Shown: in pieces, positions 1 to 12,404 of the stretch
How the letters are laid out: each line of letters begins with the position of its first letter
How positions within the stretch are numbered: position 1 is the stretch's first letter
Source: Micrasema longulum
Taxonomy: Eukaryota > Arthropoda > Insecta > Trichoptera > Brachycentridae
Assembly: GCA_022494885.1 (NCBI GenBank)
Contig: JAGVSM010002793.1
Location: forward strand, 1-64,000
DNA: 64,000 nucleotides
Reading direction: 5' to 3'
Position numbers and translations under genes: made by a program
The notes under the pieces: model-generated
What the model was told of the DNA's origin: nothing
What the model saw: the letters and a program-made list of their open reading frames with translations, nothing else
Database searches by the model: none

Positions 1-178
1 ACTGTCAGTTTAGCTTTGATTGACATATTTTTATTAGCAATTACTGTGCTTAGTGCGCCTTTCATTTCGTTGCCCGCATTCACTCTCCTTTCAACATATT
101 TTTCTACTCTTCTATCTCTTGAAAATATGCTTCTCAGATACACAAAGTCTTCTGCTTGCTCAAGACATTCGTTGTTAA
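1..178 (-). pseudogene. LINE reverse-transcriptase thumb fragment, cut by the window edge
   Basis: The minus strand reads ECLEQAEDFVYLRSIF...RRVNAGNEMKGAL...MSIKAKLT, the usual non-LTR reverse-transcriptase thumb pattern (fxYLGs, then Ri..g, then K). The segment at positions 1-35 is closely repeated at 33580-33615, where the same element's C-terminus follows. Confidence 0.7.
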
Positions 179-214
179 CATTTTTTATGCGTGTATTATT
201 TATTTAGTTACAAG

Positions 215-310
215 TATTTCGATCAAGGGAATAAAGCTGCTAAAGCTGCTCACGATATTTGTGCAGTGTACGGTAAAAATGCTTTGAATAATTGACTAAC
301 TTGCCTCTTC
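215..310 (+). pseudogene. mariner transposase N-terminal relic
   Basis: Translation gives FDQGNKAAKAAHDICAVYG before a stop. This matches the first helix-turn-helix of mariner transposases (lyeFxxGkxAxeAxxxIcxvYG). Only about 30 codons remain. Related relics are at 41640-41800, 55200-55330 and 62805-62920. Confidence 0.65.
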
Positions 311-689
311 GTCACGACGCCATTTAAACTAACATGAAAATCCCTTCACCTTCACAATAGCAGTTGCACAAAAATATAAAACCAACGCGCTGATACGACA
401 CATATTTTTGGAAGCTAACACTTACGTGCACTGATTATAATTTATGATAATGTTTGATGTTGTCAGAGAAAAAGTTTAAGAAAAAAGGGAAGGGAGAAAG
501 AGAGGAGAATGATTTTCCTAGGTAGGGGTTTTTATTTTTATTATTATTATTATTATCATATTATATTACAAACACAAAATTAATATTTATACAAAGTTGC
601 CTTGACTATCTAACTAGGGTTATCTATCCCGTTCTAAGACAGTAAAAAAAATGAATAAAAAACAGTAATAATATACAGAAACAATTGTA
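311..689. other. AT-rich stretch without recognised gene
   Basis: Contains a short ATT microsatellite at about 536-556. No coding signal or clear element ends were seen. Confidence 0.5.
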
Positions 690-860
690 AAGTTAGTGGA
701 AAAAGTAAAAAACATAGTAAAAAATTAAGTAAAAATGTAGTAAAAACATAGTAAAAACATAGTAAAAAACTAAGTAAAAACATATTAAAAAATTTAGTGA
801 AATCATGGTAAAAAAAAAATACTCAAAAACCCAGTAAAATGCGCAGTAAAAACAGAATAC
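690..860. repeat. Degenerate A-rich tandem tract (AGTAAAAA-type)
   Basis: The motif (C)ATAGTAAAAA recurs every 11-16 bases with variation. Strongly strand-asymmetric tracts of the same style occur at 20880-21070 and 30880-31280. Confidence 0.6.
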
Positions 861-1309
861 ATTAAGAAACTAATAGAGTTACCATTTCAATGGAACATCG
901 TATAAGAGGCTATATTGCAAGGTTATTGATTAAAGGGACATTATTTTCAAATGGAATGTAATGCTTTACAATAGAAAAAATAATTCAAAATTCTGTTAGA
1001 CTGGTTCATGACTTATTTGAAATGACAATACCAAATAATTACATCAAAAATATATACATACATGTATAATGTCGATCTTGAAATACAAAATATCCTTAAC
1101 TACAAATACAAAGATGTGAATTATTACTATAATATAAATGAATAATATAATTTTTCTTTTCCTGATCAAAATAACATATGTAAATTACAATAATAATATT
1201 AAGTGTAATTGTAAATCAAATTAGAATAATTAAAAATATTTTAAAACTTAAATAACAATTTTCGCAATACTTAAATAAAAACATGTTCAAATATCAATAT
1301 TATTGTAAA

Positions 1310-1480
1310 TGTGAACAGTGCGTAAAGTGGCCATATAAATTAGTCCAGCAAATGCCTAGACTTCCATATTTTCTTCTCTTAAATGTTCTCCATCTTTGTT
1401 TAAATATGTTAATCTTAATAACTCTCTAGTAGGGTGAAATCCAAACATTTAGAAAAATTCAAAACATCCGATTAAAATTT
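1310..1480 (-). repeat. Copy of the high-copy fold-back family
   Basis: Contains the family landmarks in minus orientation: a GTAAAGTGGCCA-like block, then GCCTAGACTTCCATATT and the ACTCTCTAGTAGGGTGAAATCCA block. See 16290-16665 for a better copy. Confidence 0.6.
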
Positions 1481-2159
1481 TTAATTTCTGATTTCAAAAT
1501 TGAAATATTTTAAACAATAAATTTGTAACTGAATATCTAATAAGACTAACAAATAAAATAACAAAGCATTAGAAAATATTTATTTCATGTTCATACTTAT
1601 TCTATCACTTAAGAAAGATGATGCTACAAAAATGACTTAATTGAAGGAATATACAAGAACGTGCTGTCGAATATCAATAAGGAATTGAGATTTTTCAAAT
1701 CATTCATATTAATGTGAGTACTGAGAATGTGTTCTAATTGACAGGAAAGTAAAGCTTCTTTTTATTTATTAACGATAGTATGTATTAGGTAGGCGCTGAA
1801 TATTTTGGGAAATATCCATGTCCGGACTTAGCAGCTGCTCTAGCTGTGACTCGTTAAACAGCACTGATGGTGCACGGTGGAACAGCGGAGAGTTAGGGGG
1901 GGGGGGAGAATGCATGTAAAACGTAAAGCACGAAATCCATATTTTTGTGGTTTTGGCTGGAAAAAAGCCACCAATAGCAAAAAGTACCCGTGCGAACTGA
2001 CCGACATATTGAGTGTTGTTGATAAATTGTAATGTTTACTGTTTGCACGGGGAAAAGCAAAAAAAAAGTGAATTATTATTGAAAGAATTCGGCAGAAAAA
2101 TGTTTTAATAATTTTGATACATTCTACATAAAAGATTAAGGGAATAAATTTATACTATC
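1481..2159. other. AT-rich intergenic DNA
   Basis: No gene or element recognised. A run of ten G residues lies near 1896-1905. Confidence 0.4.
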
Positions 2160-2670
2160 TTATTTATTATTCATATTAATTACTAGCGAAAATTGACTTA
2201 TCTGCTTTCCTTCCATATTTTTATTTTCTTATTATATATTTCGATATTTCGGAGTTTTTAAAAAATATCATTTAATTTAGTATTCACTTTTATTTAATTA
2301 TATTATCTATTGTTTTATTTACTTTAATATTTTACTTCATAAACTATATTTTCTAATGGTTTTAATGATTCTTTTATTTTTTATATTTGATAATGCATGT
2401 AACTGAATTTTCGTTATTTACATTTTTAAAAAATATATATTTTTAATTGTTATTCCTTACTTTTTTATTCGTGTTCTTTGCTATTTATATTTTTTTCCGG
2501 ATTGTTTTTGTATTGTTTCACATGTTATTGTAGTTAAATTTGTTATAGGTACTTAGTATTTTTTATTATTTTTAATTATTTTCGCTTAACACGGGCACAG
2601 CCTTAAAAGCCATAATGAATTTTGAGTGAATAAATAAATGAATAAATAAATGGATAAATAAATAAATAAA
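2160..2670 (+). repeat. LINE-like 3' UTR with AATAAATGA-type tail, copy 1
   Basis: Shares an ordered series of blocks with 4555-4990 (TTTCACATGTTATTGTAGTTAA, then TATTTTTTATTATTTTTAATTA-like sequence, then a KCATAATGA region) and ends in an AATAAATGAATAAATAAAT tail. No coding part remains. Confidence 0.5.
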
Positions 2671-3714
2671 AAAATCTTTCAATCATATGGTAAGATTATG
2701 CAAAAAATTAGATCAGAATGATAAATAATAAAAAAATTATATAAAAAAAATATGCCACCGGAAAGACTTTAGATAACCCTTTAGGCCCGGAAGGGTTTAG
2801 ATTGATGGAAAATTATGCAATATTTATGCGTTTTGTTTTATTTAAAATCATCAGTTTGTCAATTCTAATTATGCATGCAGACGTCAATGCACTGTTGCAA
2901 TAGAAAAGTGCATCGGAGCAATGTATTGTCAGATTGATATACTATGTCTAGACTACACCCATCCGATATCTTTGCAATCATTCTGTCGTCATGCATCAAT
3001 AAACATGCTTTGGGGATTGCAACTATCCATTGGCAAATAAACATTGTTGATTTTGTACATGTTCAAATATGCACATAATATAAAGCATGTACATTATTAT
3101 CGAACAGCAGAGCTCCGATTACAATGAGAAGTTTACAGAGTTATCTTCAGTTGTCTTATTTGGAAATTGTGTATATTTATAGATGTATAATATTAGTAAT
3201 AATAATCATTGTTTTTTAACAAAATAATAATTACTTTATCTATTTCATACACACTTAGGTAATAGATTTCTCTGGATCATGTCTAGTCTGTCTAACTAGG
3301 TACAACCTGTTTTAAGGCAGACATTTTAATGCAAAAATAAACAATAACATTACTACCTACTAGTTAATTTACTATACAGTTATACAATATCAATTTATGC
3401 AATTTATTATTTCACGAATGTATTTTGTGAAAATTTAAACCCAGTAACCAATTCTTTACAACATATGCCACAGCCAGTGTGCAAATTATGCAAGATTGTA
3501 AGAAATTTTGATAACCAATCATATTTCTTGTTTTTGTTGTCATTTTTATATGAAAACAAACATCGTTCAGTTACAACTAATACCTCATTTTTTTTTTACT
3601 TGGGAAATTCTGCTTAAAATGATGAATTTTTATTCAGAAGGAGATAAATTGCATACAGTTTGATTGAAAATATAAAATCTTAAAAACATATCATATCATC
3701 ATTTCCCTATTATT

Positions 3715-3960
3715 TATGTATTTATTTATTCATTTTGAAGAGACAAACAGTCGACAATAATACAGCAACATTAAAAAAAAATACAGTTTAAAGACAGACC
3801 AGCAAAGTTTCCAAATAAGAATCATACGTATTATTAAATTGTGTTACAACAAAAGGGTGCATTTATGTGTATTTGTATGAGAGTAAGTGTAAATGTGTAT
3901 TTATGTGTATTAGTGTGGGAGTAAGTGTTTAGGTGTGTGTAAGTGTGAGCATCATTAAAT
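3715..3960 (-). repeat. LINE 3' UTR, family A (copy 1)
   Basis: Begins (3' end of the element, minus orientation) with a TTTATTTATT tail, then AAACAGTCGACAATA and CAGTTTAAAGACAGACCAGC, followed by a GTGT-rich tract. The same order is seen at 34615-34850 (plus) and 47985-48185 (minus). Confidence 0.7.
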
Positions 3961-4329
3961 AGTAAGTGGGATCGTATCGCAGCCAGAAATAATGAGTCTA
4001 AATTTATTTTTAAATAAATTAAGGGGCATGTAAAATATATCTACAGATGAAAAAAAAGCATTATAGTTAGAGCAAGAACGATAGTGGAAATAGTGTTGTG
4101 CATTGTTAGTGCTCCAGACTGGCAGATGGAACAAATACTTATTTCTTGTCACGCGAAATGGAACATTAAATAAATTTTGGAGAGTAGGTTAAAATAGTCT
4201 ACTTAATTATTTAATAATTTAAGTAAATAGCATAATTCCGATACAGTGCGTCTATTTTCAAGGGTAAAAAATCTATTTTGTTTGGCAGATTGGCTGAAAG
4301 TACAAAGCGTTTTATTTTTTTTGTATACG

Positions 4330-4460
4330 TATCTAATGATGCGTAGGGTACTGTATTGGTCCACCAACCGCATCGCAGCGTATCTCGATCATTTTTTGTC
4401 ACATGAAAATAAGATGATCAGTCTTACGCTACACGTGCTAGTCCAATATATGTAATGCCT
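4330..4460 (-). repeat. SINE 3' half (tRNA-headed SINE family 1)
   Basis: Shares the ATGCACC...GATCATTTTTTGTCACATGAAAATAAGATGATCAGTCTTACGCT-type body with 20085-20235 and 25320-25575. The tRNA head is missing. Confidence 0.6.
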
Positions 4461-4554
4461 CGCAGCAGTCTCCTACAATGGTCTCTTCCCTTAAACAAAA
4501 TCCAAACTTGTACACTCCTACTGAAAAATGGCCTTTGTTTTCAAAAACGTAATA

Positions 4555-4990
4555 ATAATAGTTTTCATCGATTTTCTATTTATTATTATTATTTAATTTG
4601 AATTATTTTATTTTTACTTTATGAACCATATCTTTTTTATCATTTCACTTATGTTTTTGGATTATTCTCTTTTGTTTTCAATGATTTTAGAATTTTGGAA
4701 ATTTGATTAATTAAATTATTTTTCATGTTTTTTTTTGCATTTTTAAAAAAAAATTGTTTTGTTTTGCTCTTTATTGTTTTATTCTTATTTGTTTATACTT
4801 TATTGTTCTGTATTATTATTCCATTGTATCACATGTTATCGTAATTTAATTTATTGCACTCTGTATTTTTTTATATTTGTTGGTTATTAGGACTTAAACA
4901 AAACAAGCAAAGCCTAATAAGCCGTAATAAGTGCACGAATGCGTAAATTAAGTTAATTTAAATGAATAAATAAATATAAAAATAAAAAAA
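4555..4990 (+). repeat. LINE-like 3' UTR with AATAAAT tail, copy 2
   Basis: Homologous block order to 2160-2670, ending in GAATAAATAAATATAAAAATAAA. The element's coding part is absent. Confidence 0.5.
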
Positions 4991-6935
4991 TTGAGATCAT
5001 ACCTATCAAGTGTTGTATTTATTACTTCGGAATCACTAGAAATGGAAAATCATTAAAATAAAATAAAATAAAAATTAATTATAAATTCTTTTGTCATTAG
5101 TCTCGTTGTCTTCTGAAGGCCATTATCGCAATCCCATAAATATTTATGTAGATTTATATCGATATCTGAATTGGCGATTTCTGTGTGCAGAAGTGCGAAG
5201 ACAGATAACAGTAACTTTTAGTTTAATCATTATGTTTGTCAATAAATACTAAAGTTCTGAGACAAATTTTCTTAAACTCGAGAGATTTTAACTTTTTAAT
5301 AATGCTTTATTAACACAACAATTCCTATTATCTCTTACATTTTTGTGATAACAATTTTTCAGGATTGTGTGTAGTCTGCCCAGCAGGGGTGTACGGTGAG
5401 GTTTTTGAATAGGAAAGCAGTTACTTGGTACTAGGTACATAGGAAAGCTGAATGATTTGTTATGTTTACTTAAATATTTCATTCAATATTTGATTGTTCC
5501 GAACTGTTACAACTAATTAACTTGCGAGTTCCGGGCCGGGTTACCCGATTTAATAAACTATTTTATATAAATGTATATACAACACTACAGTGCACACTCG
5601 CCAATAGGGAGAATTCATACATTTGCAAATAAATATGCAAACGACGTTGATATATTTAATATAACACTTTTGAATTTTAAAAGGCAGTGTATCAATTTAC
5701 TATCTTAAAATTGTAATACCTAAATAATACTATGTTGATTTTAATTGTTTACCGTTTAATGCCTTATATCTGTATTTTAAATAAGTATTTTTCTCACTTC
5801 TTCTTATTTTAAGATTATTTTAATATAACCTATACCAAAAAAATGCACTCCAGTTCTCCACTGCAATATATGTATGTATGATTATGTATCCCCACATATT
5901 TTCTACTAATATGTAATAATGATTTTTTTCTTACTCTTTTCAATTCATTTTTATTTTTTCTCTTTTTTTGTGTAGAATGCAAATTGAAATTGAAAAAAGT
6001 TGAAATTTTAAAAATTAATGGACTAATTTTCGAAGTTACTGTGGTATACCGCTCGTGTTATATTATAGATTTTCGCAACAATTTAGTAAATTTACATTAT
6101 CCTTGGTTGCCACCATTGTTCTCGGTACAGAAAACACTGTCATGGCTATTAATTCGGCAATTTATTTAGGTCTAGGATAATAGGATGCCATTAATCATTT
6201 CAAGCCAATATGTCGCTATTTTTTGCCGAAAGTTTATTAATTATTCGAAATAATCGATCATAATATGACACAAATATTAATAAAGTTTTGCCAAGTATCG
6301 AATATTTATTTATTAACTAACTACGATAACAGCTATACGATATACGAAGAGGACCGGTTTTTTCAAATATTATGCAAAAGGTAATTAAAATTGTCGCTGG
6401 AAATTTAAAAATATTCAATTTGATAATGAATTCCGTGTCCATAAGGATGACGAATACATTTTTGAGTGTGAAATAGAACCAGAACCCCGACTTAATGAAT
6501 AATTCAAAATAATTAAATTTTTTTCAATTTTTTTCACAAATATCTCACTCCTTCAATGGAGATTTCTAAGTTTGCTTCTGATACCCTCAATTTTCTGTAT
6601 TATTTTAGAAGCAATAAAAAAGTAATGTTTGAGTAAATTCACTTGTTTTTTTAAACAATACCTTAATATAATGGTAAATCCAACTATCCGGATTTCTGCA
6701 TATGCGGATAACGTCTGGCAACCCGGATAGTTTGAGTTTTACTGTACAGGACATGTTTTTTTTTTTTTTCATCAAAACAACTTTGTAGCTGCAAGACTTT
6801 TGGTGACATTAACTTATATATTATGTAGGTAAATTAAATAAACATCTTAAACTTCAACTGTAAACAGGGTCTTAATTTTCAAACGCCCGTGTACTCTGTA
6901 GCTGCAGAACATGTAATCTAGATTCAAACAAAACA
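4991..6935. other. AT-rich region without recognised gene
   Basis: Only short chance frames are seen, with no recognisable protein motif, no element termini and no tandem repeats of note. Confidence 0.4.
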
Positions 6936-6937
6936 AA

Positions 6938-7145
6938 CAAACCATTACGCTGTTTCCCCGTAGAGGTAAGCAGAGAAAAAAGAACGCCAAATCACTCTGT
7001 CTTTGCGTACATACCTCGTTTCCTTTACATTCATACATCTTATCATGCACGCACGCCGAATATTCCTACTCTTGAAATGTCCGTCTTCAAGTATTTGATG
7101 GACTTTATTGTGTCATGTCTTTCTCGGCCTTCCTCGTTTTCTGCA
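6938..7145 (-). pseudogene. LINE C-terminal tail, 'GHVERM' family copy
   Basis: Minus-strand 3' end of the family whose C-terminus reads LRWFGHVERM...GRPRK...HDQI...RR(A)C. The terminal nucleotide block (ACGCTGTTTCCCCGTAGAGG) matches 19240, 33100 and 42000. Strongly decayed. Confidence 0.65.
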
Positions 7146-7400
7146 TTTTTTAAAATTATTTATTGGGGATATCAAGAGTTTAACATGTAAAATAATATAA
7201 CAAATAAAATATACATAGAATAAAACCAATGACAGATATCCACAGAAATACATGAAATACTCGTACAATACATGCTAGTGTGTTTGTGTGAGTGAAAGTG
7301 TGTGAGAGGGTGGGCGAGTGGGTGTTATAATCGAATGATGGTGGACGTGCGTGTTAATATTATTGCACAAGTATCAAAAATATAAAGAATTAGATATAAA
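7146..7400 (-). repeat. LINE 3' UTR, family B (copy 1)
   Basis: Reverse complement of 15735-15975: TTATTGGGGATATCAA, AATAAAACCAATGACAGATATCCACAGAAAT, then a GTGTGAGTGAAAGTGTG tract. Inserted next to, or replacing, a different LINE tail. Confidence 0.65.
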
Positions 7401-7439
7401 ATAAGATTTTATTATAGAAACTACTTAGTAAATATAAGA

Positions 7440-7560
7440 CAAAATATGTGCGCTCTGCCTATGCCTATGCGCTCTGTAACTGCAAGACGTGATGGGATGC
7501 TTACTGTACAGCGCTCTTGAGGTGATTTTTACAAAAGTGGCGCTTTATAAATTATCGTAA
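7440..7560. repeat. Short interspersed repeat (AGCGC...CTGTAACTGCAAGACG)
   Basis: Contains GCGCTCTGTAACTGCAAGACG and CAGCGCTCTTGAGGTGATTTTTACAAA, which recur in the opposite orientation at 28845-29035. Fragments also occur near 6890, 15015, 41235 and 50750. Type unknown. Confidence 0.55.
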
Positions 7561-8080
7561 ATGTGTAAATAAAATTAATAAACTATCTTCAAACTAGTCA
7601 ACATTATGCAGTGTTAAAATAACTTATACGTACAACTAATCGACAAAAAAAATACGAATTGTTATTTATTTGACCACTAAAATTCGGTTGTTTTCAGAAA
7701 ATCACCTGTGATTTGTCCGCACCGTTCAGTCGTGATAATTACCTGTTCACTAATTGGTCAATAATTAGTCGCCTCGTTAGTAATTGCTTTACTTTAGCAA
7801 AATGCGGTAACCTTCGAGAACATTATGTACTAGCAGAGATCCGCAACGTATTGAATACATTCAAATGATTTTCAATCACCCCGATGAAAGCATTACATTT
7901 AATAAAATATACTAAAATCTTACATAAAAATAGAATGGTTGCTCTTTTATTTATTTGAAAAAATATTGCATATGCAATACACATGTGCGCGTCTATTTCC
8001 AGAGGACTTATATAACTATTGTTATTTGTTACTCATTGAGTATTTTAAGATTATAATGGCGTATTCTGTGGTAAGGTTAA

Positions 8081-8234
8081 GCTATGGTTTCTTAACGCTA
8101 TGGTTCCCTAGGACAGTGGTACCGTCACGGAGCGGCCGTCACGGGGCGGTGGATGACGTTACGGCGGCCGTTCACCGCATCACCGTTCATACGGCCGTTA
8201 AGATATCGGCACCGCTTTCTTAGGAAACCAGAGC
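8081..8234. mobile_element. 154-bp GC-rich MITE flanked by TTAA
   Basis: Terminal inverted repeats (GCTATGGTTTC / GAAACCAGAGC) lie directly between TTAA at 8077-8080 and TTAA at 8235-8238. Inner sequence is GC-rich and shares GGACAG(C/T)GGT, ACGGCCGTTAAGAT and CACCGCATCACCGTTCA blocks with the palindromic element at 24328-24568. A second start (TTAA at 8092-8095, then CGCTATGGTTCCCTAGG) suggests a duplicated left end. The TTAA target recalls piggyBac, but the ends are not typical piggyBac ends. Confidence 0.7.
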
Positions 8235-8238
8235 TTAA

Positions 8239-8475
8239 GAGAAAGGTGCTGTCATCTAGCGGCCGTCATGTGGCAGTTGATGGCGGCAAACGTTTGCTAT
8301 ACAAACCGATGGCGCTGGATTCCAAGAGAGTGTTGCTTGCGAGCAGCACGTCAAACAGCGGTGCCGCTATTTGCAGGACGGCCTTCTCAGTGATGCAAAC
8401 AGTCTTTGAACGTTTTTTTTCGTGTAGCGGTGAATATTTTTGCCTGTCTAAATTAGTGCAAACGTAATGTAGACT
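8239..8475. other. GC-richer unidentified stretch
   Basis: Unlike its AT-rich surroundings in composition (for example CATCTAGCGGCCGTCATGTG). It holds overlapping chance frames on both strands. It may be part of a larger mobile element that includes the TTAA MITE. Confidence 0.3.
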
Positions 8476-8556
8476 AGTGAAATTAACGATAGTTTTATGC
8501 ATATAAAATAAAATAAAAATTGCGTTCTTTTGATTTCCACAAATATTAAATTTCGA

Positions 8557-8700
8557 GGTTCATTTTCAACGATTTGTCAATAACTGACTATAAGAAACTG
8601 GTAATCAAGTTGGGGTAGAGTAGGATATTCAAACCACGGACCTTTGATCCGTGAGTCCGAGACACTAACCACGGGACCACATCCCGATTCTGTAAAGAAT
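8557..8700 (-). mobile_element. tRNA-derived SINE, family 2 (copy 1)
   Basis: The minus strand aligns almost end to end with 46229-46368: GTGGTCC(C/T)GTGG(T/C)TAGTGTCTCGG, a box-B-like motif (here GGTTTGAATATCC, degraded), then ACTCTACCCCAACTTGATT and a GTTGAAAATG block. Confidence 0.75.
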
Positions 8701-9111
8701 CATGAAGATTGGTTTAATTCACATTATATAAAGCTTAATGATTTGTTACAGAATCGGGATGTGGCTAATAGGGTGATAACGCTTTATGATAGCACTGTTT
8801 TAATGTTTTAGTGTGGATAATGTTACAAAAAGTACAGTTTTTTTCTTGACTTGCTACCGAAGAAGGAAGTGACGTCAGGGACTGTGAAAACCAAAACAAG
8901 GGCCGTCGGATTTCAATGGATAGGATAGTTTGACACTGAATCAAAATACACACAAATCCGAAACAACTCGATACATCAGATGCGTACCATAATGGAGATA
9001 ACAAACAAATTACATGAATAATAAAATATGATTATTTTCTACACTTTACTAAGAAGAACTAACTTTTAGGTTATTCATTAATGGCAAAATTAAAATAAAG
9101 GAACATTTTCT

Positions 9112-9730
9112 TTAGCCTTCTTCTTCTTGGGGTGCCTTGTCAGGTCCCCCGACAAGTGACGTTGGCGATCACTACAGCAAAAGCATCTCGGTCCTGCGCT
9201 ACTCTTGTATTCCGCAGCCAGGACAACTGCTTATTGGATTTACTCGCCATAGTGATTCCTGGGAAAAAATGACCAGAGTTGTTTCCCGTTGCCTTATCTG
9301 GTGGATTTTTCTGTCAGGGTTACCTTCCCTTAGCAGGTTGGTTCTGGTTTGGAGGCGCCAGAAACTCGCCTCTCATCCTCTCGTAATCTGCTGTGATCAC
9401 ACCGTTATGAGTGTGATCCCATTGCCCGGGGTTCGCGACGTGGACGCTAACGAGTTGGACTAGTCAGTAGTGTTGCCGGTGGAATGCAACTGGGCGTTTG
9501 CAGCATTTTATAGAATCACACCCTCTAGCAAGATGTGACTCACAGCGACCCTACTGACAGTTTGAACCCCAAACTTTTTTGGCCACTTATTTTATATTCT
9601 ATTGTCGACCGCAAGTTAAATATCGCAGTGCAAAACCACCTTATAAAAAAATATTTCATATTGGCCTTCCCGGGAATCAAACCCAGGACCGTAGGCGAAC
9701 GCGCCAACCACTATACTAATAATATTTAGG
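9112..9730 (-). mobile_element. Composite SINE: tRNA-like head with long unrelated body
   Basis: The minus-strand head at 9660-9725 reads TAGTGGTTGGCGCGTTCGCC ... GGGTTTGATTCCCGGGAA (A- and B-box-like), as in SINE family 1. The roughly 500-bp body differs from that family, is GC-richer, and ends in CCAAGAAGAAGAAGG. It is either a different SINE or a SINE head joined to a LINE 3' end; an AAGAAGAAGAAT tail also ends the LINE at 52340. Confidence 0.55.
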
Positions 9731-9828
9731 ATTTTTTCATCTTATTTGTAATTTGTTTCAGAATAATAATTTGAATTAAACAAAATATCAGAAGCTGGTA
9801 CTAGGTCGTTCTCTGTTATCACAACCTA

Positions 9829-10478
9829 TCTTTATATATATATATATAATTCCTCTATACGTGTGATGTCACTGAACTTCTTCTAAACGGCTTAACCGAT
9901 TAACGTGCGGTTTTCTTCGAATTGTAGATCTTTGCGCTGCGCGTGTTCAATCGAATCTGTAAAAAAAGTTGGAAGCATAAATATTTTTTCCTTCAACCTA
10001 CCAGGATTGTATTTGTTTTTTTGTGTTTAAAATAAGTTTGTTTTTGAATGTTTACAAACAACATTCGCTTTTTATGAATCCCAATCAGATTCTTTCCTTA
10101 AATTTCTGATGCTTTCTCCCCATTTATTTATTTTTACTAGATTTTTGGTAATAATAAAGTAATATTAACTGACATTAAATACATTTTTGAAAATCGTATT
10201 CATGAATAAAGTGCACCCCTGTTGGTAAGAAGAGCTGAGTTTGATATTTGAAAAAAGAATTCTATATTTGTAAATGAATTATTTTATGTTTTGGAATTCA
10301 ACCATAAACAAGTACCTAGGTACCTACTTAAATTCAATATTTGAATATTAATACTTTTAGTTTTTGAACTCAATCATAAACAAGCACCGAGGTACCTACT
10401 TATCAATAAAAAGTATTTTCCAAGGTAATAGCAGGCAAGCCAACGTTCGACCAGGAGAACGTCTGTCGGGTCCGCTAG
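9829..10478 (+). mobile_element. Non-autonomous Helitron-like element (complete)
   Basis: Starts A|TC followed by TTTATATATATA, then TTCCTCTATACGTGTGATG and CTTCTAAACGGCTTAACCGAT. Ends GTCTGTCGGGTCCGCTAG|T. The A/T flanks and CTAG end fit Helitron insertion rules. The last 210 bp are repeated at 16660-17436, ending at the same CTAG. No Rep/helicase frame is present, so it would depend on helper protein. Confidence 0.7.
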
Positions 10479-10483
10479 TGTAG

Positions 10484-10914
10484 TATATAAACACAACGCA
10501 ACCCATTTCTTTATTAAAAAATTGGAATAATTTATTACCATGCATTGTGGGAGGTCTTTTATATTACCGTGTATTAAGATGGATTGCCAAATTAATAATG
10601 TTTGCATTGTAATCGATAACGTGAGCAAAATCATTAAGGCGAAAGTGGTTACAATGTGACATATTAAGGTCTGACACAGCGAACAACTTTTGGTTATGTT
10701 AAGTATTGTTTTGGTGAAATAAATTACTCATTTTTAACTATCAATAATTATTAAATGGCTAGAAAGTATTAAGAGATTATTTCACATAAAATGTTTCCAA
10801 CACTTTTAGTGTGAATTTATGGTTTGAATTTACCGCATTAATACAGATTTTTTTTTTCATAGTTCACGATAAAATTACCTTTTACATTTCTTGAAAATCC
10901 TTTTTCGTTTTATT
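10484..10914. other. AT-rich DNA without recognised feature
   Basis: No coding or repeat structure recognised. Confidence 0.4.
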
Positions 10915-11170
10915 GATATAGGTATTTTATTTTATTTGGGAAATCAACAGTTCTACATACATATTTTTAGTAAACAAACAGATATAGTGTATAAACTCAG
11001 AACTAATAACAGATTTCCACATAGTATACAGAGTTAGTAAAGAAAATATATTACATTTCAAATAAATACATACAATTTATACATATAAAAATGTTATTTT
11101 CATGTACTCAATAATCAAAGATTTTTTGAATTTTTATTTTAAGAACATTAAGTTACTGTAAATTAGGCGG
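10915..11170 (-). repeat. LINE 3' UTR-like remnant
   Basis: Begins TTTTATTTTATTTGGGAAATCAACAGTT, resembling the 3' ends at 36345 and 7146 (TTTGGGATTTTAACAG, TTGGGGATATCAA). The rest is strongly diverged. Confidence 0.4.
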
Positions 11171-12230
11171 GATAAGGACAAAAATGCTTGAAGAGAGGAT
11201 AAGGAGGGGAGGGGAGATGTACATATTTATTATTATAATGTCCACTAAGTAATATAACAAATTTTTAGTGTAAATTTTAAATCTGAATGTTTTAATTTTT
11301 TTTTTTTTTTTATTTCTTTTGATTTTTTACACAATTGATGTGAAATTATGTACAATTATGTATAAATAAATAGTACACTGACACTCCGGAACGTGCCTGT
11401 GGACCAGTAAAGTGGCTATATCCATAAAAAAAAACATAAATATTGAATGTACCTACCTATTGTATAAACATTTTTGTTTACTATGTATTTGAATTTTATA
11501 TTGGATTAAATAAGTAAATAAAAATAAAATAAATAAATAAAACATTACACATACCTTTTAATATAATTTTCTATTTCATATATAATTATTTACAATTTAA
11601 CAGTATCCATAGTAAAATAAACCATTTTAAATACTTAAAATTACATAATATAAAATAAACTCAAATTTACTGAATAAAATATTTATTTATTTCTTAACGG
11701 CAGTAGCCAATTGTACGAATTGTATAACATGGTTAAAAAGTGATAAAATATTAGATTCATTTTAATTTTATAAATCTTAGACACATATTATGATAAACAT
11801 ATATTATAAGCATATTATGTGTATGTTAGTACAATTAAATAAATTAAAATTTTAAAATTTAAAACCAGATTTTTTTGTTCATTGGCTATTTCCTATGCAC
11901 TCTTAAATTAGTATGTTTAACCAATATAGAAAGTAAGTATGATTTTTCAGGGGTCTCAAACTTATTACACTTAGTCTATATATATTTTTTTCTACATACC
12001 TTTTTATCTAAATCCGATTGTTCATACATATAAAACAAGATATAATGCATTAGCCAGAAAGTTCAATTATTATCTTTTGATACTAAGGAAGTGACATAAT
12101 ACAAATATTCAAACCGAAAATTTCAAAATGTGGTTAACTTTGAAGAAAAAAAAATAAAACAATACTAAAAAATCATAATATGTTAAAGATTATTATTCCA
12201 ATGAGGTTTTTACGGGGTTAAAAAAAAACG
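11171..12230. other. AT-rich region, no gene seen
   Basis: Poly-T and poly-A runs and scattered ATTTA motifs only. Confidence 0.4.
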
Positions 12231-12231
12231 T

Positions 12232-12385
12232 TGCTAAAATATTTTGAGTTTGTCCAAATGTTTGTAGACAAAAGACTGGATTTCACCCCCTTAAGTCATA
12301 AACTTTCAAAATGCCTAGACTACGTATTTCCTTCATTAAAAAAAATTCCATCCGTGTTGTAATTTGTTAATCTTAAATCATTATT
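12232..12385. repeat. Fold-back family fragment (two opposite pieces)
   Basis: Left piece TTTTGAGTTTGTCCAAATG...AGACTGGATTTCACCCCC is in plus orientation. The right piece, AATGCCTAGACTACGTATTTCC...GTTGTAATTTGTTAA, is in minus orientation. Confidence 0.55.
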
Positions 12386-12404
12386 GAATTGACACAAGTT
12401 ACCA

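Noticed and set aside
7939..8502. Overlapping frames of 78-104 codons
   Set aside because: They cross a MITE boundary and a GC-rich element on both strands and have no protein-like motif.
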